A DNA stretch of 60,000 nt, taken from the NCBI RefSeq assembly GCF_026151205.1, contig NC_087078.1, forward strand, positions 18,889,765-18,949,764, given 5' to 3'. Position 1 is the first letter of the stretch. The number at the start of each line of letters is the position of its first letter. The stretch comes from Bolinopsis microptera. Its lineage: Eukaryota; Ctenophora; Tentaculata; Lobata; Bolinopsidae. Position numbers and translations under genes: made by a program. Under the pieces are notes generated by a model that made no database searches, was not told where the DNA came from, and saw only the letters and a program-made list of their open reading frames with translations. Below are positions 23,701-38,700 of the stretch, piece by piece.

Positions 23701-26700
23701 TTAGTACCTAGTAATACTACTAACATTGCAGCGAGGAGCTGTATAGACAGTTAGTACCTAGTAATACTACTAACATTGCAGCGAGGAGCTGTATAGACAG
23801 TTAGTACCTAGTAATACTACTAACATTGCAGCGAGGAGCTGTATAGACAGTTAGTACCTAGTAATACTACTAACATTGCAGCGAGGAGCTGTATGGACAG
23901 TTAGTACCTAGTAATATTACTAACATTGCAGCGAGGAGCTGTATGGACAGTTAGTACCTAGTAATATTACTAACATTGCAGCGAGGAGCTGTATGGACAG
24001 TTAGTACCTAGTAATACTACTAACATTGCAGCGAGGAGCTGTATAGACAGTTAGTACCTAGTAATACTACTAACATTGCAGCGAGGAGGATCTGAGTTTT
24101 TTCGATGCCCATGCCGTGATCAAGCGTGCTAACTCATACTACGTATGGGACCGCAACGACAGACATGGCATCCACTTATATCACGAGGTGCAAAGGGTAG
24201 TGGCACATGAACTTGTTAACTGCGTTGGCAAGTTATGTGGATCTGAACAGAGACGTCACAGGAACTGTGAGTGGCTCTATCACCACAAGCCTAACAGTCT
24301 CTCCAGATATAACCGAAGCTGAGCGCTTTACAAATCATTGATACCATTCTGATTAAAAAATACGATTCAATTTTTTCTCAACTTCCAGTCCACCTTTAAC
24401 AGATCGTTACCAAGATAGATCATATAATGAAATGATCTGATTGGTGGAATTTTTCTCATTATCTGATAAGCTCATCCATTATCAGTATCTCTTATCACCC
24501 GATCGCAGACAAAACATCTTACTCTACAAATCTGTATCATCCTAAATCAATGAGATTTCATAACTCTATACAACATTCAAAATTCACATACAAATCTATA
24601 AATATTCAAGTGCGTTCTCTTCAGTATTACTCAAGTTCAGTGCGATAGTCCCTTATTACGTAAACACTACAAACAAATCAAATACAAATAACACCTCACA
24701 AAACTACACAACACAAAAGCAACCACTTTATTCGATTTCTATTTTTTAGCCAAATCAGTTATTTAAATCATACTGATAAGGCCCTAGATAAGGACACTTT
24801 ATTTCACTTAATTATCCGATTTTAGCTTAAAATAATATAATTTACTTTTAAATCATATCAAGATTCTGTAGCATACAGGACCTCCGGTTCTCGTGAAAGA
24901 ATCTGATTTGAACTATAATTTTATATACTATCAGTATCATAATCATAATATTTAGTTATAAATGGAACCCACTGTTACATCTGAAAACAAAGTCAAGATC
25001 AAATGTTCAAGCTGCAGCGGCTGGTGTTACTCTATTAGAAATATTCGCACATGCTCATGGTGTCAAAGTAATGTCCATGTCAAATGTTTTAAGGATAATT
25101 TAGGCTGTACGAGTTGCTGTGAAAGTATCATTCCTGGATTTCACGCAACCTACTATGAAATCTATGACGACTACAGTAAACTTAATAGTGACATATTTAA
25201 TCCGTACGATCAGAATAGTCGATTTAATCTTATTGGCGACGCCATGACCAACGAAGAGCATCAAGATTCAACTTGGAGCAATATTTCATCTTTCCTAACT
25301 AGTTGTCAGTATAAACAACAACGTAACGTGAAAAAATCTACCTGCTCTCAACTTAAAACATTTTCTATGAACATAAGATCCCTTATTAAGAATATAGATC
25401 AACTACGTGATGATATTGAGACTTATGATAAGTATGATATATTGTGTTTTAACGAAACTAATTGCACTTTAGGGAAATTACCGAACGGAATAAACGACGT
25501 TACCTTAGATGGATTTCATGAACCATTTATCCAGGATCCAATTCGCCCATCTGGAAAAGGTGGGGGGCTAGCCACTTATGTACACAAACGTGTAGTCGAT
25601 TATGATAAAATTGATATTTTCACTCCAAACCCTGAACCAACTAATACTAGTGGCGAATTCCAATTTATCAAGCTCCATCAGTGCAAAGGATACAACAGAA
25701 CGAAAATAATTGGCAATGTTTACCGTTCTCCCGCTAGGAGACCTGAAGCGTTTCTAGAAATTTTCAAAAATACGCTGCACAACCTAGGGAGACACACCCG
25801 TAAACATATGACGCTTCATGGAGATTTCAACCTTGATTTACTGAAGCACAGCAGCGACCAAGCATGTCAGAACATTATAGATATTGCGTCCTCTTACGGT
25901 TTTATTCAAATTGTATCACGCCCAACTCGCCTAACGGACCATAGTGCCACGCTTATTGACCACATCTACACAAACAATCTTGAGGATACAATAAGCTGTA
26001 ACGTCTTAACGACAGATATGTCTGATCACTTAGCAATAGTCACTACAATAAATCTTGATAACACGCCAACCAGCAGCTACCGCTCTGCGTCTAACTCACA
26101 AAATGTATCTCAAACTGAAACACGTAGATTTAACGACACCAACAATCAAAAATTCAGAGACTTAATTACAGATGAAAGTTGGTCAGAAATTTTTAACAAT
26201 ACCAATGATGCCAACGAACAGTTCAATAATTTAAATACGGCTTATAATAAGATTTACGAGTCTGCCTATCCCACAAAAAGACAATCACGAAGACAAAATG
26301 AACGTGTTAATCCGAAACCATGGATGCTGCCCTGGCTCGAAGAAGCTATAGAACGTAAAAATGAGTCATATTATGATTTTGTTAAGGAACCATCTGATAG
26401 TAACCGTATTAAATATGACCGTCTGAAGAAGTTTTGTAATAAACACATCGATAAAGCTAAAAACAAGCACTTCAAAAAATTTTTTGAGCAAAACAAAGAA
26501 AATTCTAAGAAGCAGTGGCAAATGATAAACAGTCTTCTTAATAGGAAAAAATCTAAACCTACTTCAATTAAACTGACTGACGAAGACGGCTCAATCAGCA
26601 CTCCGGCAGCTGTAGCAGAAAAATTTAACGATTACTTCTCAAACATCGCTCCTAAAATTAAGTCTGAAATTAGTAGTAGGACCACTTTTGATCCTGGTGG

Positions 26701-29700
26701 AACCCATAGCACACTTCGCAACGCCACTCCAAGTAGTATTTATTTAAAGCCAGTCACTGCCACAGAAATTCAGGACGTCATAAACCTGCTTAAGAATAAA
26801 GCCACACTAGACACTAAAATTGAACCTCTAAAAATCGCTAACAGCTGTCCCAGTTTTACTAGTGTACTAGCCCACGTTGTCAACAGTTCTTTTGAACAGG
26901 GGATCTTTCCACAGGCTTTGAAAGAAGCGAAGGTGGTCCCAATTCACAAAGGTGGATCTAAATCTGACATAAAAAATTACAGACCAATATCTCTTCTTGC
27001 TTCTTTCTCTAAAGTATTTGAAAAGCTAATGCATAACCGAGTTATAAGTTTTTTAGATAAATACAGCATACTATGTGAAAACCAATACGGTTTTCGCCCG
27101 GGTAGGTCTTGTGAACATGCTCTTCTCAACGCAAAAGACACCATTCTTAATTCAATGTCTAAAAAGCAGGTAACTTTACTTCTTTTAATCGACTTCAGCA
27201 AAGCTTTCGACCTTGTGGATCATTCCATACTCTTGCGCAAGCTGGACCATTACGGTATAAGGGGTCAAGCCTTAAACTGGTTTAAGTCATATCTCACTAA
27301 CAGGAAACAGTTTGTATCAATTGGCACGTCAAAATCTTCAACCAACCAAATTTTATACGGCGTGCCTCAAGGGTCAATATTAGGACCTTTACTTTTTATA
27401 ATCTACATAAACGACCTGCCTCAAATATCAGGTATAGCCAATTTCATTATGTACGCAGATGATGCCAACATCTTCCTGATAGGAGAAAATCTTAATGAAG
27501 TTTACGATAAACTAAATACTCTTAGCGATGCTTTAGTTAAGTGGGTAGATAATAATGGTTTAGCTCTCAACCTTAAGAAAACAAATTATATGATCTTCTC
27601 TCGACAAAGAAATCTTAATTATCGTGATGTGGCAATTTCTGGTGTCACAATTGAGAGAAAAACAGAAGCCCGTTTTTTAGGAGTTATAATAGATGATAAA
27701 CTAAACTGGTCCCATCATATTTCTGCCATGAAAATGAAAATGTCCAGATACATAGGAGTCATGTACAAACTTAAAAAATATCTGCCTCTCGAAGCACGTC
27801 TTCAAATTTATCAAAGTTTTGTGCAGTCACACCTTAATTATTGCAGCCTTGTATGGGGTTTTGCTGCCAAGTCTCATATTGAATCGCTTTTTGTAAAACA
27901 GAAAATGGGCCTTCGAGCAGTATTACCTGGTTTCGTCAATTACTGGTACAAGGACGGTATCCCCCCAGCAAGTACCAAGTCTGGCTTTTATTCACATAAA
28001 ATATTGACAGTACACAGTATCATTGTAAAGAACGCACTCATTTTAATGCATAAATTGAAAAACTTTCCTCATCTAGTACCATTGTCTCTCAAGAAAACAA
28101 TTCCCAAAAGCGCACCATTATTTAATACTAACCTGGATTCTATTCTCACTACACAATGGTCAGAAAAGTATGGTCAACACCCTTACAACAACTCAGTATT
28201 TTTTAAAGGTCCATTATTAGCAATAAACCGATATAATGTTGCAGCAACTTCCCCGCCTAGTCTATTTAACCTGAACATTTACAAAACTTGTATAAAAACT
28301 ATGCTCATCGATCAGCAAAATGAAAACATCGAAGACGATTGGCCTAATTTCATGTTATATTGTATAACAGGACTAAGAAAATCAAAGCGTAACATAAACC
28401 AAAATGCCGATAATAACCTTGTCTCTACATCTTAGATTATATGCACACACTTATGCATCACTCAATAAACGTCGCATATCTCATCAATTACACTGCCAAC
28501 ATAGGACATTCTTTTTTATCGCCGCGATTTCAAATCAAGTTACAAATTCTACAAATTTTGAAGTGCTCAGTCTTGTTTTACTTTTCTTATCTTTACCTAT
28601 TAACCATTGGAAAATAAAACTTTAAATTATAAACCTTCATTGCATACTTTACCGGTAGAGTCTAAATTGAATAGTTTGAGATTTCCTTTACATTTTATAT
28701 TTATGCATGTGCCCCACGGGGATGAATTTCTTATTACCATTGATATTATATATATTTTTTTGAGTAAACATTGGCTGGTACCACGGGCCAGTCCCCAACA
28801 AAAAAAAAAAAAAAAAAAAAAAAGCTGTATGGACAGTTAGTACCTAGTAATACTACTAACATTGCAGCGAGGAGCTGTATAGACAGTTAGTACCTAGTAA
28901 TACTACTAACATTGCAGCGAGGAGCTGTATGGACAGTTAGTACCTAGTAATATTACTAACATTGCAGCGAGGAGCTGTATGGACAGTTAGTACCTAGTAA
29001 TACTACTAACATTGCAGCGAGGAGCTGTATGGACAGTTAGTACCTAGTAATACTACTAACATTGCAGCGAGGAGCTGTATGGACAGTTAGTACCTAGTAA
29101 TACTACTAACATTGCAGCGAGGAGCTGTATGGACAGTTAGTACCTAGTAATACTACTAACATTGCAGCGAGGAGCTGTATGGACAGTTAGTACCTAGTAA
29201 TACTACTAACATTGCAGCGAGGAGCTGTATGGACAGTTAGTACCTAGTAATACTACTAACATTGCAGCGAGGAGCTGTATGGACAGTTAGTACCTAGTAA
29301 TACTACTAACATTGCAGCGAGGAGCTGTATGGACAGTTAGTACCTAGTAATACTACTAACATTGCAGCGAGGAGCTGTATGGACAGTTAGTACCTAGTAA
29401 TACTACTAACATTGCAGCGAGGAGCTGTATGGACAGTTAGTACCTAGTAATATTACTAACATTGCAGCGAGGAGCTGTATAGACAGTTAGTACCTAGTAA
29501 TACTACTAACATTGCAGCGAGGAGCTGTATGGACAGTTAGTACCTAGTAATACTACTAACATTGCAGCGAGGAGCTGTATGGACAGTTAGTACCTAGTAA
29601 TACTACTAACATTGCAGCGAGGAGCTGTATGGACAGTTAGTACCTAGTAATACTACTAACATTGCAGCGAGGAGCTGTATGGACAGTTAGTACCTAGTAA

Positions 29701-32700
29701 TATTACTAACATTGCAGCGAGGAGCTGTATGGACAGTTAGTACCTAGTAATACTACTAACATTGCAGCGAGGAGCTGTATGGACAGTTAGTACCTAGTAA
29801 TACTACTAACATTGCAGCGAGGAGCTGTATGGACAGTTAGTACCTAGTAATACTACTAACATTGCAGCGAGGAGCTGTATGGACAGTTAGTACCTAGTAA
29901 TACTACTAACATTGCAGCGAGGAGCTGTATAGACAGTTAGTACCTAGTAATATTACTAACATTGCAGCGAGGAGCTGTATGGACAGCACTACCTAGTAAT
30001 ACTACTAACATTGCAGCGAGGAGCTGTATGGACAGTTAGTACCTAGTAATACTACTAACATTGCAGCGAGGAGCTGTATAGACAGTTAGTACCTAGTAAT
30101 ATTACTAACATTGCAGCGAGGAGCTGTATGGACAGTTAGTACCTAGTAATACTACTAACATTGCAGCGAGGAGCTGTATAGACAGTTAGTACCTAGTAAT
30201 ATTACTAACATTGCAGCGAGGAGCTGTATGGACAGTTAGTACCTAGTAATACTACTAACATTGCAGCGAGGAGCTGTATAGACAGTTAGTACCTAGTAAT
30301 ATTACTAACATTGCAGCGAGGAGCTGTATGGACAGCACCACAACACCATCACACGGATCTGAAACAGTCCGGATAACAGCCGGAAATATGTCCTGGTGTT
30401 GAGAGTTGATCTTGTTGGGGACGTGGGAGTGGAGGGTCCGGACCCATTGTAACACTGCTATCTTGGTGGTGACAGAGATCTGGGAGGGCGAGGTGTACTC
30501 TCTACCTGAGGAGAGAGGAGATAAGTCAGAGCTTATCAAATAGATAGAGCTTATCTAACAGGTGTAAAATGTACATAATAGGTTTATCTAATACATAGTA
30601 CAATGTACATATTAGATTATTTAATACATAGTACAATGTACATATTAGATTATATAAGTACATGCTAGCTTATCTAATACATGGTACATACTCAGATAAT
30701 ATGATAACATGCTACCATAAATCATGTTATCATTCGTCCGGAGGTAAGGCAACATTTAAGAAGTATTATAGATGCGTGATAGATGTGTGAAACCCTGCCA
30801 CAGAAAGGACGAATCTTACAATTGATTTTTGGCGCCTCTATTCACAATATCGTCTTATTTTAAAAGTATGGTAGCTTTATTTGCGCCCATCAGTTGATGA
30901 GAGGGGCTAGTTGATGGGAAAATATATAACCAATATATTATAACCAGTATATATATATAACTAATGTTCAGCAGGATGGCGCCCATCTTAAATTTTATAT
31001 TATATATGTATATCTTCTGAATAATATTTGAATATTTAAATGCAATATTTATTTAAGTATGTATTTAAATATCAAATCATATTTTTCGCGACAACTTTGA
31101 CACTTTCGTAATTAATAAAATAAATATTCATCTTAAGTGCTTGATAATTTAAAAGCTTGGGACGCATCAAAGTCATGAATCGAGGATTATATGTATGCGG
31201 GGTTAAAACTTCAACCATAACGAGAAGATCAGTTAGCCGAGCGATGAGAGGGGCTAGTTACTGGGAAAATATATAACCATTTTATAATTCACAAGGCATA
31301 ATATCATCTGAATAATATTTAACTATTCAAATGCAAAATATTAAATAAATCCAACCATATTATTCGTGACAACTTTGACACTTTCGTAATTAATAAAATA
31401 CATATTCATCTTAAGTGCTTGATAATTTAAAAGCTTGGGACGAATCTAAGTCATGAATCGAGGATTATATGTATGCGGGGTTCAAACTTCAATCACGACG
31501 AGAAGATCAGTTAGCCGAGCGATGAGAGGGGCTAGTTACTGGGAAAATATATAACCATTTTAAAATCCACAAGGGATAATATTAATATCATCTGAATAAT
31601 ATTATACTATTCAAATGCAAAATTTCTAAATATTAAATAAATCCAACCATTTTATTGGTGACAACTTTGACACTTTCGTAATTTGTAAGATAAATATTCA
31701 TCTTAAATGCTTGATAATTTAAAAGCTTGCGCGGAAGCCCAGTCATAATTCGATTATATGAGTGGTTCAAACTTCAAACATCATGAGAACTGCGATGATA
31801 ACAAACGTCTAGTAACGTCAACGAACTGTGCAGAATAACTGCTAGATATAAATGAATGATTCCTAGATGTACACTGTACAAACGGTACAGAAAGAGAGGG
31901 TTAACAATACCTGTTGAGTCTTTGTAGACGGTAGAAGGCACTACATGAGCCAGGAGCACACTCAACATATCCGTTATATCCATGTTCTCCAGCGTACCTG
32001 CCACAAAACGAGTCAGTATAAAGTTAGTATCGAAACTTAGAGACTTGTTCCTGTACCTAATGTTTAAAAAAGTTAGAAAACTCAACGGTTCGAAACAGCA
32101 TACGATTTTCGTTGATTAAGTTTACTGGATTGAGCGAATGAATCTCAGGACTACATGGCAACATGTGGGTAAACATAATGGTCATGTGCCATTGACCCTA
32201 TAAAGACCTTATTCCCCCCTAATTCATGTTGTGGAAACACAAAGTGATGCTTAAAATATTTGTTAAACTGGATCATGAGAGCTCCAAACTATGTGTTATT
32301 ATATAGTGTATTTTTGACTTTTGGAGTAATTTTGTGAATTTTATGAACCATTCCTGCATAATTTATTACCTTGTCGGTGCATTATCCACTTTAATCCGGT
32401 TAAATTATTATATTTGATCTTATTTCTTTTTCGTACAAATTGTAGTGAAGTTAATTTTTTTTACGTGTTTTGACTTTTGGGTCTTATTTATGATTTTTTT
32501 TATAATTATCTTATTTATTTCATTGATGTATTTTGTCACGACGGGTTCGTTAGTGTTCCCTCCGACTATTTAAGTTTAATTCCAGTTTAATTCCAGTTTA
32601 ATTCCAGTTTATATTAATATTGACACAATTAAAACTAGTACGTATAGAAAGTGAAAGATTACCTGGAGTTTCAGTAAGGAGGGAGATAGTATAGAAAGTG

Positions 32701-35700
32701 AAAGATTACCTGAAGTTTCAGTAAGGAGGGAGAGGAGCTTGTCTTTAGTCCGGACAGCGGTTTCAAATATATCAGTCTTACTATGCTGATCTGATAAACA
32801 CGGTAACACTGCGAAGATTGGGTATTTTTATTGTGTGAAGGCAAAACGTGGGAGACGAGACAGCGTAGAGCACAACCAAGGCTCGACCGGGACCGCTTTT
32901 TTTGGACAGAATCGGGACGGAAAAAAGTGCTGAGACCGGGACTAAAACCGGACCCGGGACTAAGCCGGGACTGGGACTAAGCCAGGACCGGGATTAATGC
33001 CGGACCGGGATTTTGGCTAACAAAAATTTTACTAGGCATGATAATTCAGTACAAAACCAGTAAAATGATATCCAGTCCCATTTAATTGATTGCTCTTAGT
33101 GAGTTGATGTTATTTACAATTCACTATAATTCATTATATAGTGGATTTAAAAGAATACATTATTTAAGGGCTTTGGTTTATGTTGAAACTGTATTCTAGT
33201 TTAGTAGCTTGGTTCCGCTCGTTAACAGATATTTAAGCAGTGTATGCGATTTCCAGAATATTCTACGTTTTAATTTGTTGCGTCATAACATAACAAATTA
33301 AAAGTATAAATATTTTAAGCATAAATACTTAAAAACACTGCCATCGTGGTATAACTACCTAATTACCTAATTAAATTAACCGTTAGGGCGTTAGTGTAAA
33401 TTATAATATGATATAATACTGTAGCTCGTGTAGTTTATCAGACTAGCGTACGGTTAATTAGGCCGATTAGGGGAGTATGCCGGGATTCCGGTCAAGCCTT
33501 GCGCACACCCAATCAAAACAATATTTCAAAACAATATTTATATTTCAGACAACAGAACTGTTAACCTGTACAGTTCTTGTTTACAGTTACTAGAAACAGT
33601 TTAATACTAATTAAATTGTTATCATAATGTACAGAAGTTTACAACACGATGCCAACTTTGAATCGTAAAATTTCATCCGATTTGAATCAGACTTTAATTT
33701 ACCTGCGTTCAGTATTCCAGCACTGTAAAACGTTAAGTTTGCCCCATCCAGCTCGAGGAACCTAAGCAATAATGTTTGATAAATTAGAACTTGATTCTGG
33801 TGAAACGATAATCAGATTGTCCAGCAGTTTAAAATCCAAACCGGCCAACGAGAAGAATTATGTTCGTTATTTTATTTTTGTATGTTACTTTTTATTTATT
33901 ATTTATTATAACCTGAGTATCCATATTAGGGCAATAAGTTGAGTGGAGCTGTTTGCACTCTTACTGTGCCCCAGCAAAACTACTATCATTGCCTTGAAGT
34001 TGGTCCCAACACTTTTACGATTTATCTCCATCAGGAAATCGTTAAGTACCTGTGGATGTAAGAAACCTACAATTGTCAATTTTAAACGGGTTTTGAATTT
34101 TTAAGTAGAGCTAATTCATAAAACGCTCGCGTTGGTGCAACGTATTGTGTACTATACTGATTTGATTAACTTCAAGCGGGTCATTTTACGATTATTTTAC
34201 ATTGCATCAAAGTTCCTTTGCCTGGATCTAACCTGTTGAGTCATGGCGCGGATCTAACCTGTTGAGTCATGGCGCGGATCTAACCTGTTGAGTCATGGCG
34301 CGGATCTAACCTGTTGAGTCATGGCGCGGATCTAACCTGTTGAGTCATGGCGCGGATCTAACCTGTTGAGTCATGGCGCGGATCTAACCTGTTGAGTCAT
34401 GGCGCGGATCTAACCTGTTGAGTCATGGCGCGGATCTAACCTGTTGAGTCATGGCGCGGATCTAACCTGTTGAGTCATGGCGCGGATCTAACCTGTTGAG
34501 TCATGGCGCGGATCTAACCTGTTGAGTCATGGCGCGGATCTAACCTGTTGAGTCATGGCGCGGATCTAACCTGTTGAGTCATGGCGCGGATCTAACCTGT
34601 TGAGTCATGGCGCGGATCTAACCTGTTGAGTCATGGCGCGGATCTAACCTGTTGAGTCATGGCGCGGATCTAACCTGTTGAGTCATGGCGCGGATCTAAC
34701 CTGTTGAGTCATGGCGCGGATCTAACCTGTTGAGTCATGGCGCGGATCTAACCTGTTGAGTCATGGCGCGGATCTAACCTGTTGAGTCATGGCGCGGATC
34801 TAACCTGTTGAGTCATGGCGCGGATCTAACCTGTTGAGTCATGGCGCGGATCTAACCTGTTGAGTCATGGCGCGGATCTAACCTGTTGAGTCATGGCGCG
34901 GATCTAACCTGTTGAGTCATGGCGCGGATCTAACCTGTTGAGTCATGGCGCGGATCTAACCTGTTGAGTCATGGCGCGGATCTAACCTGTTGAGTCATGG
35001 CGCGGATCTAACCTGTTGAGTCATGGCGCGGATCTAACCTGTTGAGTCATGGCGCGGATCTAACCTGTTGAGTCATGGCGCGGATCTAACCTGTTGAGTC
35101 ATGGCGCGGATCTAACCTGTTGAGTCATGGCGCGGATCTAACCTGTTGAGTCATGGCGCGGATCTAACCTGTTGAGTCATGGCGCGGATCTAACCTGTTG
35201 AGTCATGGCGCGGATCTAACCTGTTGAGTCATGGCGCGGATCTAACCTGTTGAGTCATGGCGCGGATCTAACCTGTTGAGTCATGGCGCGGATCTCGTCC
35301 TTCTGATCACCCAGAATGATAAACAGACCGTCAAGCAGCATTGGGAGATGAGAAACCAGGTCAATGTCAGGAACGGAACAGAGGAGCTGGATCCAGCTCA
35401 CTAGGTACTGACGAACGTTGTCGTTGTTTGTGTAGATACGTTCCCTTACCTGGTGTTATGGGTGTGAATTACTAATTAATTAATTAATTAATTACCGGTG
35501 GTGATCAGAGTATTCATGCTTAAACTCAAAGTTTTTGTTTCCTTGAAAAGTATCGATTTCCCGGAATACTTGCGATCATCGGCACGTATTTCTCATCGGC
35601 ACGTATTTACAGAGCACTTTTTTGGATTTTTTTCTTCTTGATTGAGAGCTCGTGCTATCATTTAGCGAAACAATCAATGTTATTAGTATTATATTAGACA

Positions 35701-38700
35701 TCAATTATATTTATAAAGCCGACGATATATAATACAAATCTAGTCAATCCAGATCGTTGCCATTTTAATTGATCTATTGAACATGGATTCTATATTTCTT
35801 TACCACTAAAATATAATACTTATGCTTCTCGATTTCTTAGTTTATGTACGTTGCTTGCTTTTAGTACAGCACTTAAATCAGGTAGATGCCATTTTAATTG
35901 ATCTTTTGTTGCAATATTTCTTCTTCTCGAAAATATTTTTGTGCCTTAAATTTTCTTTGTTTTTCAACCTTTGTTTTATCACGATCTTATCGGTAAGATT
36001 GTCAGTAGTTACTCCAGTAGCAGGGAGAGATGCGGAGTGTTAAAATATCTCGCTCTTACTTTGTAACAAAATCTGTTATTAAGTTCACTGTTATTGTATT
36101 GGATAACATTGCTTTTCTATTTTATTTGCATGTAGTATAACTCATTCTCATTATATCTTCAGATAGTTATATCTCAAGCAATGGCCTCCCTCGGCCATGT
36201 TAATGTAAATCCCTCGGACGAAACACTGGATAATCAGTTTTTGCCAAACCCACACTGGTTAGTCACGAATGCTAGGACGATGATGAAAGGAGCAACCTCT
36301 AGCTCTCCGCCAGAGCTTCCATTTTTTGAAAATTTGATGTTTACAACCGGACCCTTGAAGTTAACAAATCAAACTGTGGAAACGGACAATAATCTGCCAT
36401 TAGATGTTACAGATTTAACAAAGCAAATTTTGGAAACAGACAGCAATCTAGTAGATCATATAATTGGAGGTTTAGCTGTGATGCTGACTATTATTGGACT
36501 CCTGGGTAACATAACGTCTTTTTTACACTTCTGGAAAAAACGAAAGAAGTCTCCTGATTTGCTCTATTCGATCATTTCTGTGGTCGACGGATTGACATCG
36601 GCAATAACCTTTCCTGTTATAACGTCTCTCCTAAGCTCAAGATCTCCGATGCTATTCAAGATCCATGTTTTCTGCATCTCATGGCCAATTCTATACTCTC
36701 TTCTAATGAGGGTTTCCATGGTAGTAGTGCTACTTATTTCTGTCTCAAGGACCTTCGCCATCATATTGCCGTTAAAAGCAAAAAGTCTCCGAGATCAATT
36801 CGGCAAAATGGCCGTTGGGGTCATTGGATATACCATCTTGCTGTTGATAATTGATATATCGTTCAATGCCACGACGTTGATCCAAGCAAGTTATTTGAAA
36901 GCCATTTCATCGTGTGCAATTGTTCCAGTGGATGAAAGCTACATGTCATGGACCACCATGACTTCGGCTCTACGCATCTACTGGCTTTCTATCGACCTGG
37001 AGCTAATCTTGCCATGTGTGGTCGTCTTTGTAAGCTTCTTGGTGAGCGCAGGGTCTCTGCTGACAAGAAAACCTATGCAGAATAACGATGAGAAGAAGTT
37101 CAGAAGGGTCTCCATCACCATCGCGCTCTTCACAGCACTGTTCCTGGTTTGTTATCTGCCTTACTTTATGTTGCTTGCAACTCACATTGTAAGCACTTTT
37201 CGTGTTATTAAAGTAAATAAATCTATCCACCGCTATGGATTTTTGGTGGCCACGTTTCTTCTACCTCTGCTAAATTCGGCTGCAAATCCCTGTCTTTACA
37301 TAATGAGGATGCCTCGGTACCGGAAGTGGCTAGGAAGTGCTCAGTGGCCGGAATCATCCAGCAGAGTTACAGAGACGCTCTGGAGAAAGGTGAGAACAGG
37401 GGTGAAGGTTTCTGATGCTTTTTCAGCAAAATAATGGAATGCATCCCTGCTTTGGAAACGAATGGAACCGATAATCCACAGTTATCATAAAAGGACTGTC
37501 TTCTGTCAATCAACCTTATTTTGTGAGGACGAATTTTGACGTCTTTAATATATATATTATATTGTGTATTTTGAATTTATCAGAACAAGGACCATGCCTA
37601 ATGCAGTCACAGCAATTTACATAATTATTCCGTGATTCGAGGAATCAAGTTCTCACGTAGATTAAAGAAAATGATAACCGTTGAGTGGGCCAAGTATTGG
37701 CACCTTATAAATATTATAAATTAATTAAAATAATTGAACATAATGGTTATATCTGATAAGACATAATAGTGTCGTATCAAAATTCAGTTCAGTTGATTTG
37801 TTGAATCTTTTCCTTCAAAGGTTCTTTTCAAATTCTTTCTGACAATTTATCAAATTTAGCAATTTACCAACAGCTATGTATATTATATAGTTTATGTCAT
37901 ATCTTAACCTAAGTCTACACACTACATTTCCTTTGATATAAGAACACATCTTTTTTGTATGACAAGAAATGCGCCGCTTTTCTTTTGTGGATGACCGCTC
38001 AATTTCCCGATCCATGATGGCGTATTTTATCATATTCCATACAACCTGGGGACCCCAGGCTTTAATGTTTATACTTTATAAGCATGCAGATATGTTGGAG
38101 TGATAGGCCAAGCACCGCCGAGTTAATTCCATATTGAATTTGAAAATCGTATACATTTCACACTAACCATATGTTTATTGTTTATGCAACCTGATATGAC
38201 ACGGATCTGTGCAAAATGGTAATACTATAATACTAACTCGAAATGATATGCTATCAATTAGTGCCTAGTTGGATACGTACATGGTAAAATTAACGATTTA
38301 ATTGATCGGTTCAGCGCCGCGCGCCAATAATAATTTAATTAAGATTTCAGAATAAATAAATAAGACGACATAGAATGATTTTTAAATCTTATTAAATTGT
38401 TAACTCATTGGTATTGCAAATTAATTGTATTTATATAGCCGCTGACAAAGTTGCTAAACAGTTAGGAAGTGGTAAAGTCTACAAAAAGATTATGTTAACC
38501 AAAGATGAGAAACCTGTCACTCAAACAGTATCCCTTATAAATTCATGTGTGCTGCAAAACGAAACAACACCCAGAATATTTGATAAAGATGTAACGGATC
38601 AAATAACGGACAACGATAACAATGAACTTGTAGACCTCACAATCGGGGGTATGTCTACCTTGCTGATTACGATAGGAGTCATCGGTAACATCCCCTTTTT

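Noticed and set aside
24116-24322. Small frame in the LINE 5' region as an ORF1 protein
   Set aside because: Only 68 codons, with no recognisable RNA-binding or zinc-knuckle motif; more likely 5' UTR.
31774-32085. 103-codon minus-strand frame as an independent gene
   Set aside because: Only its central part (31911-31997) is coding, as VAC14 exon 10 with matching splice phases; the rest is intron.
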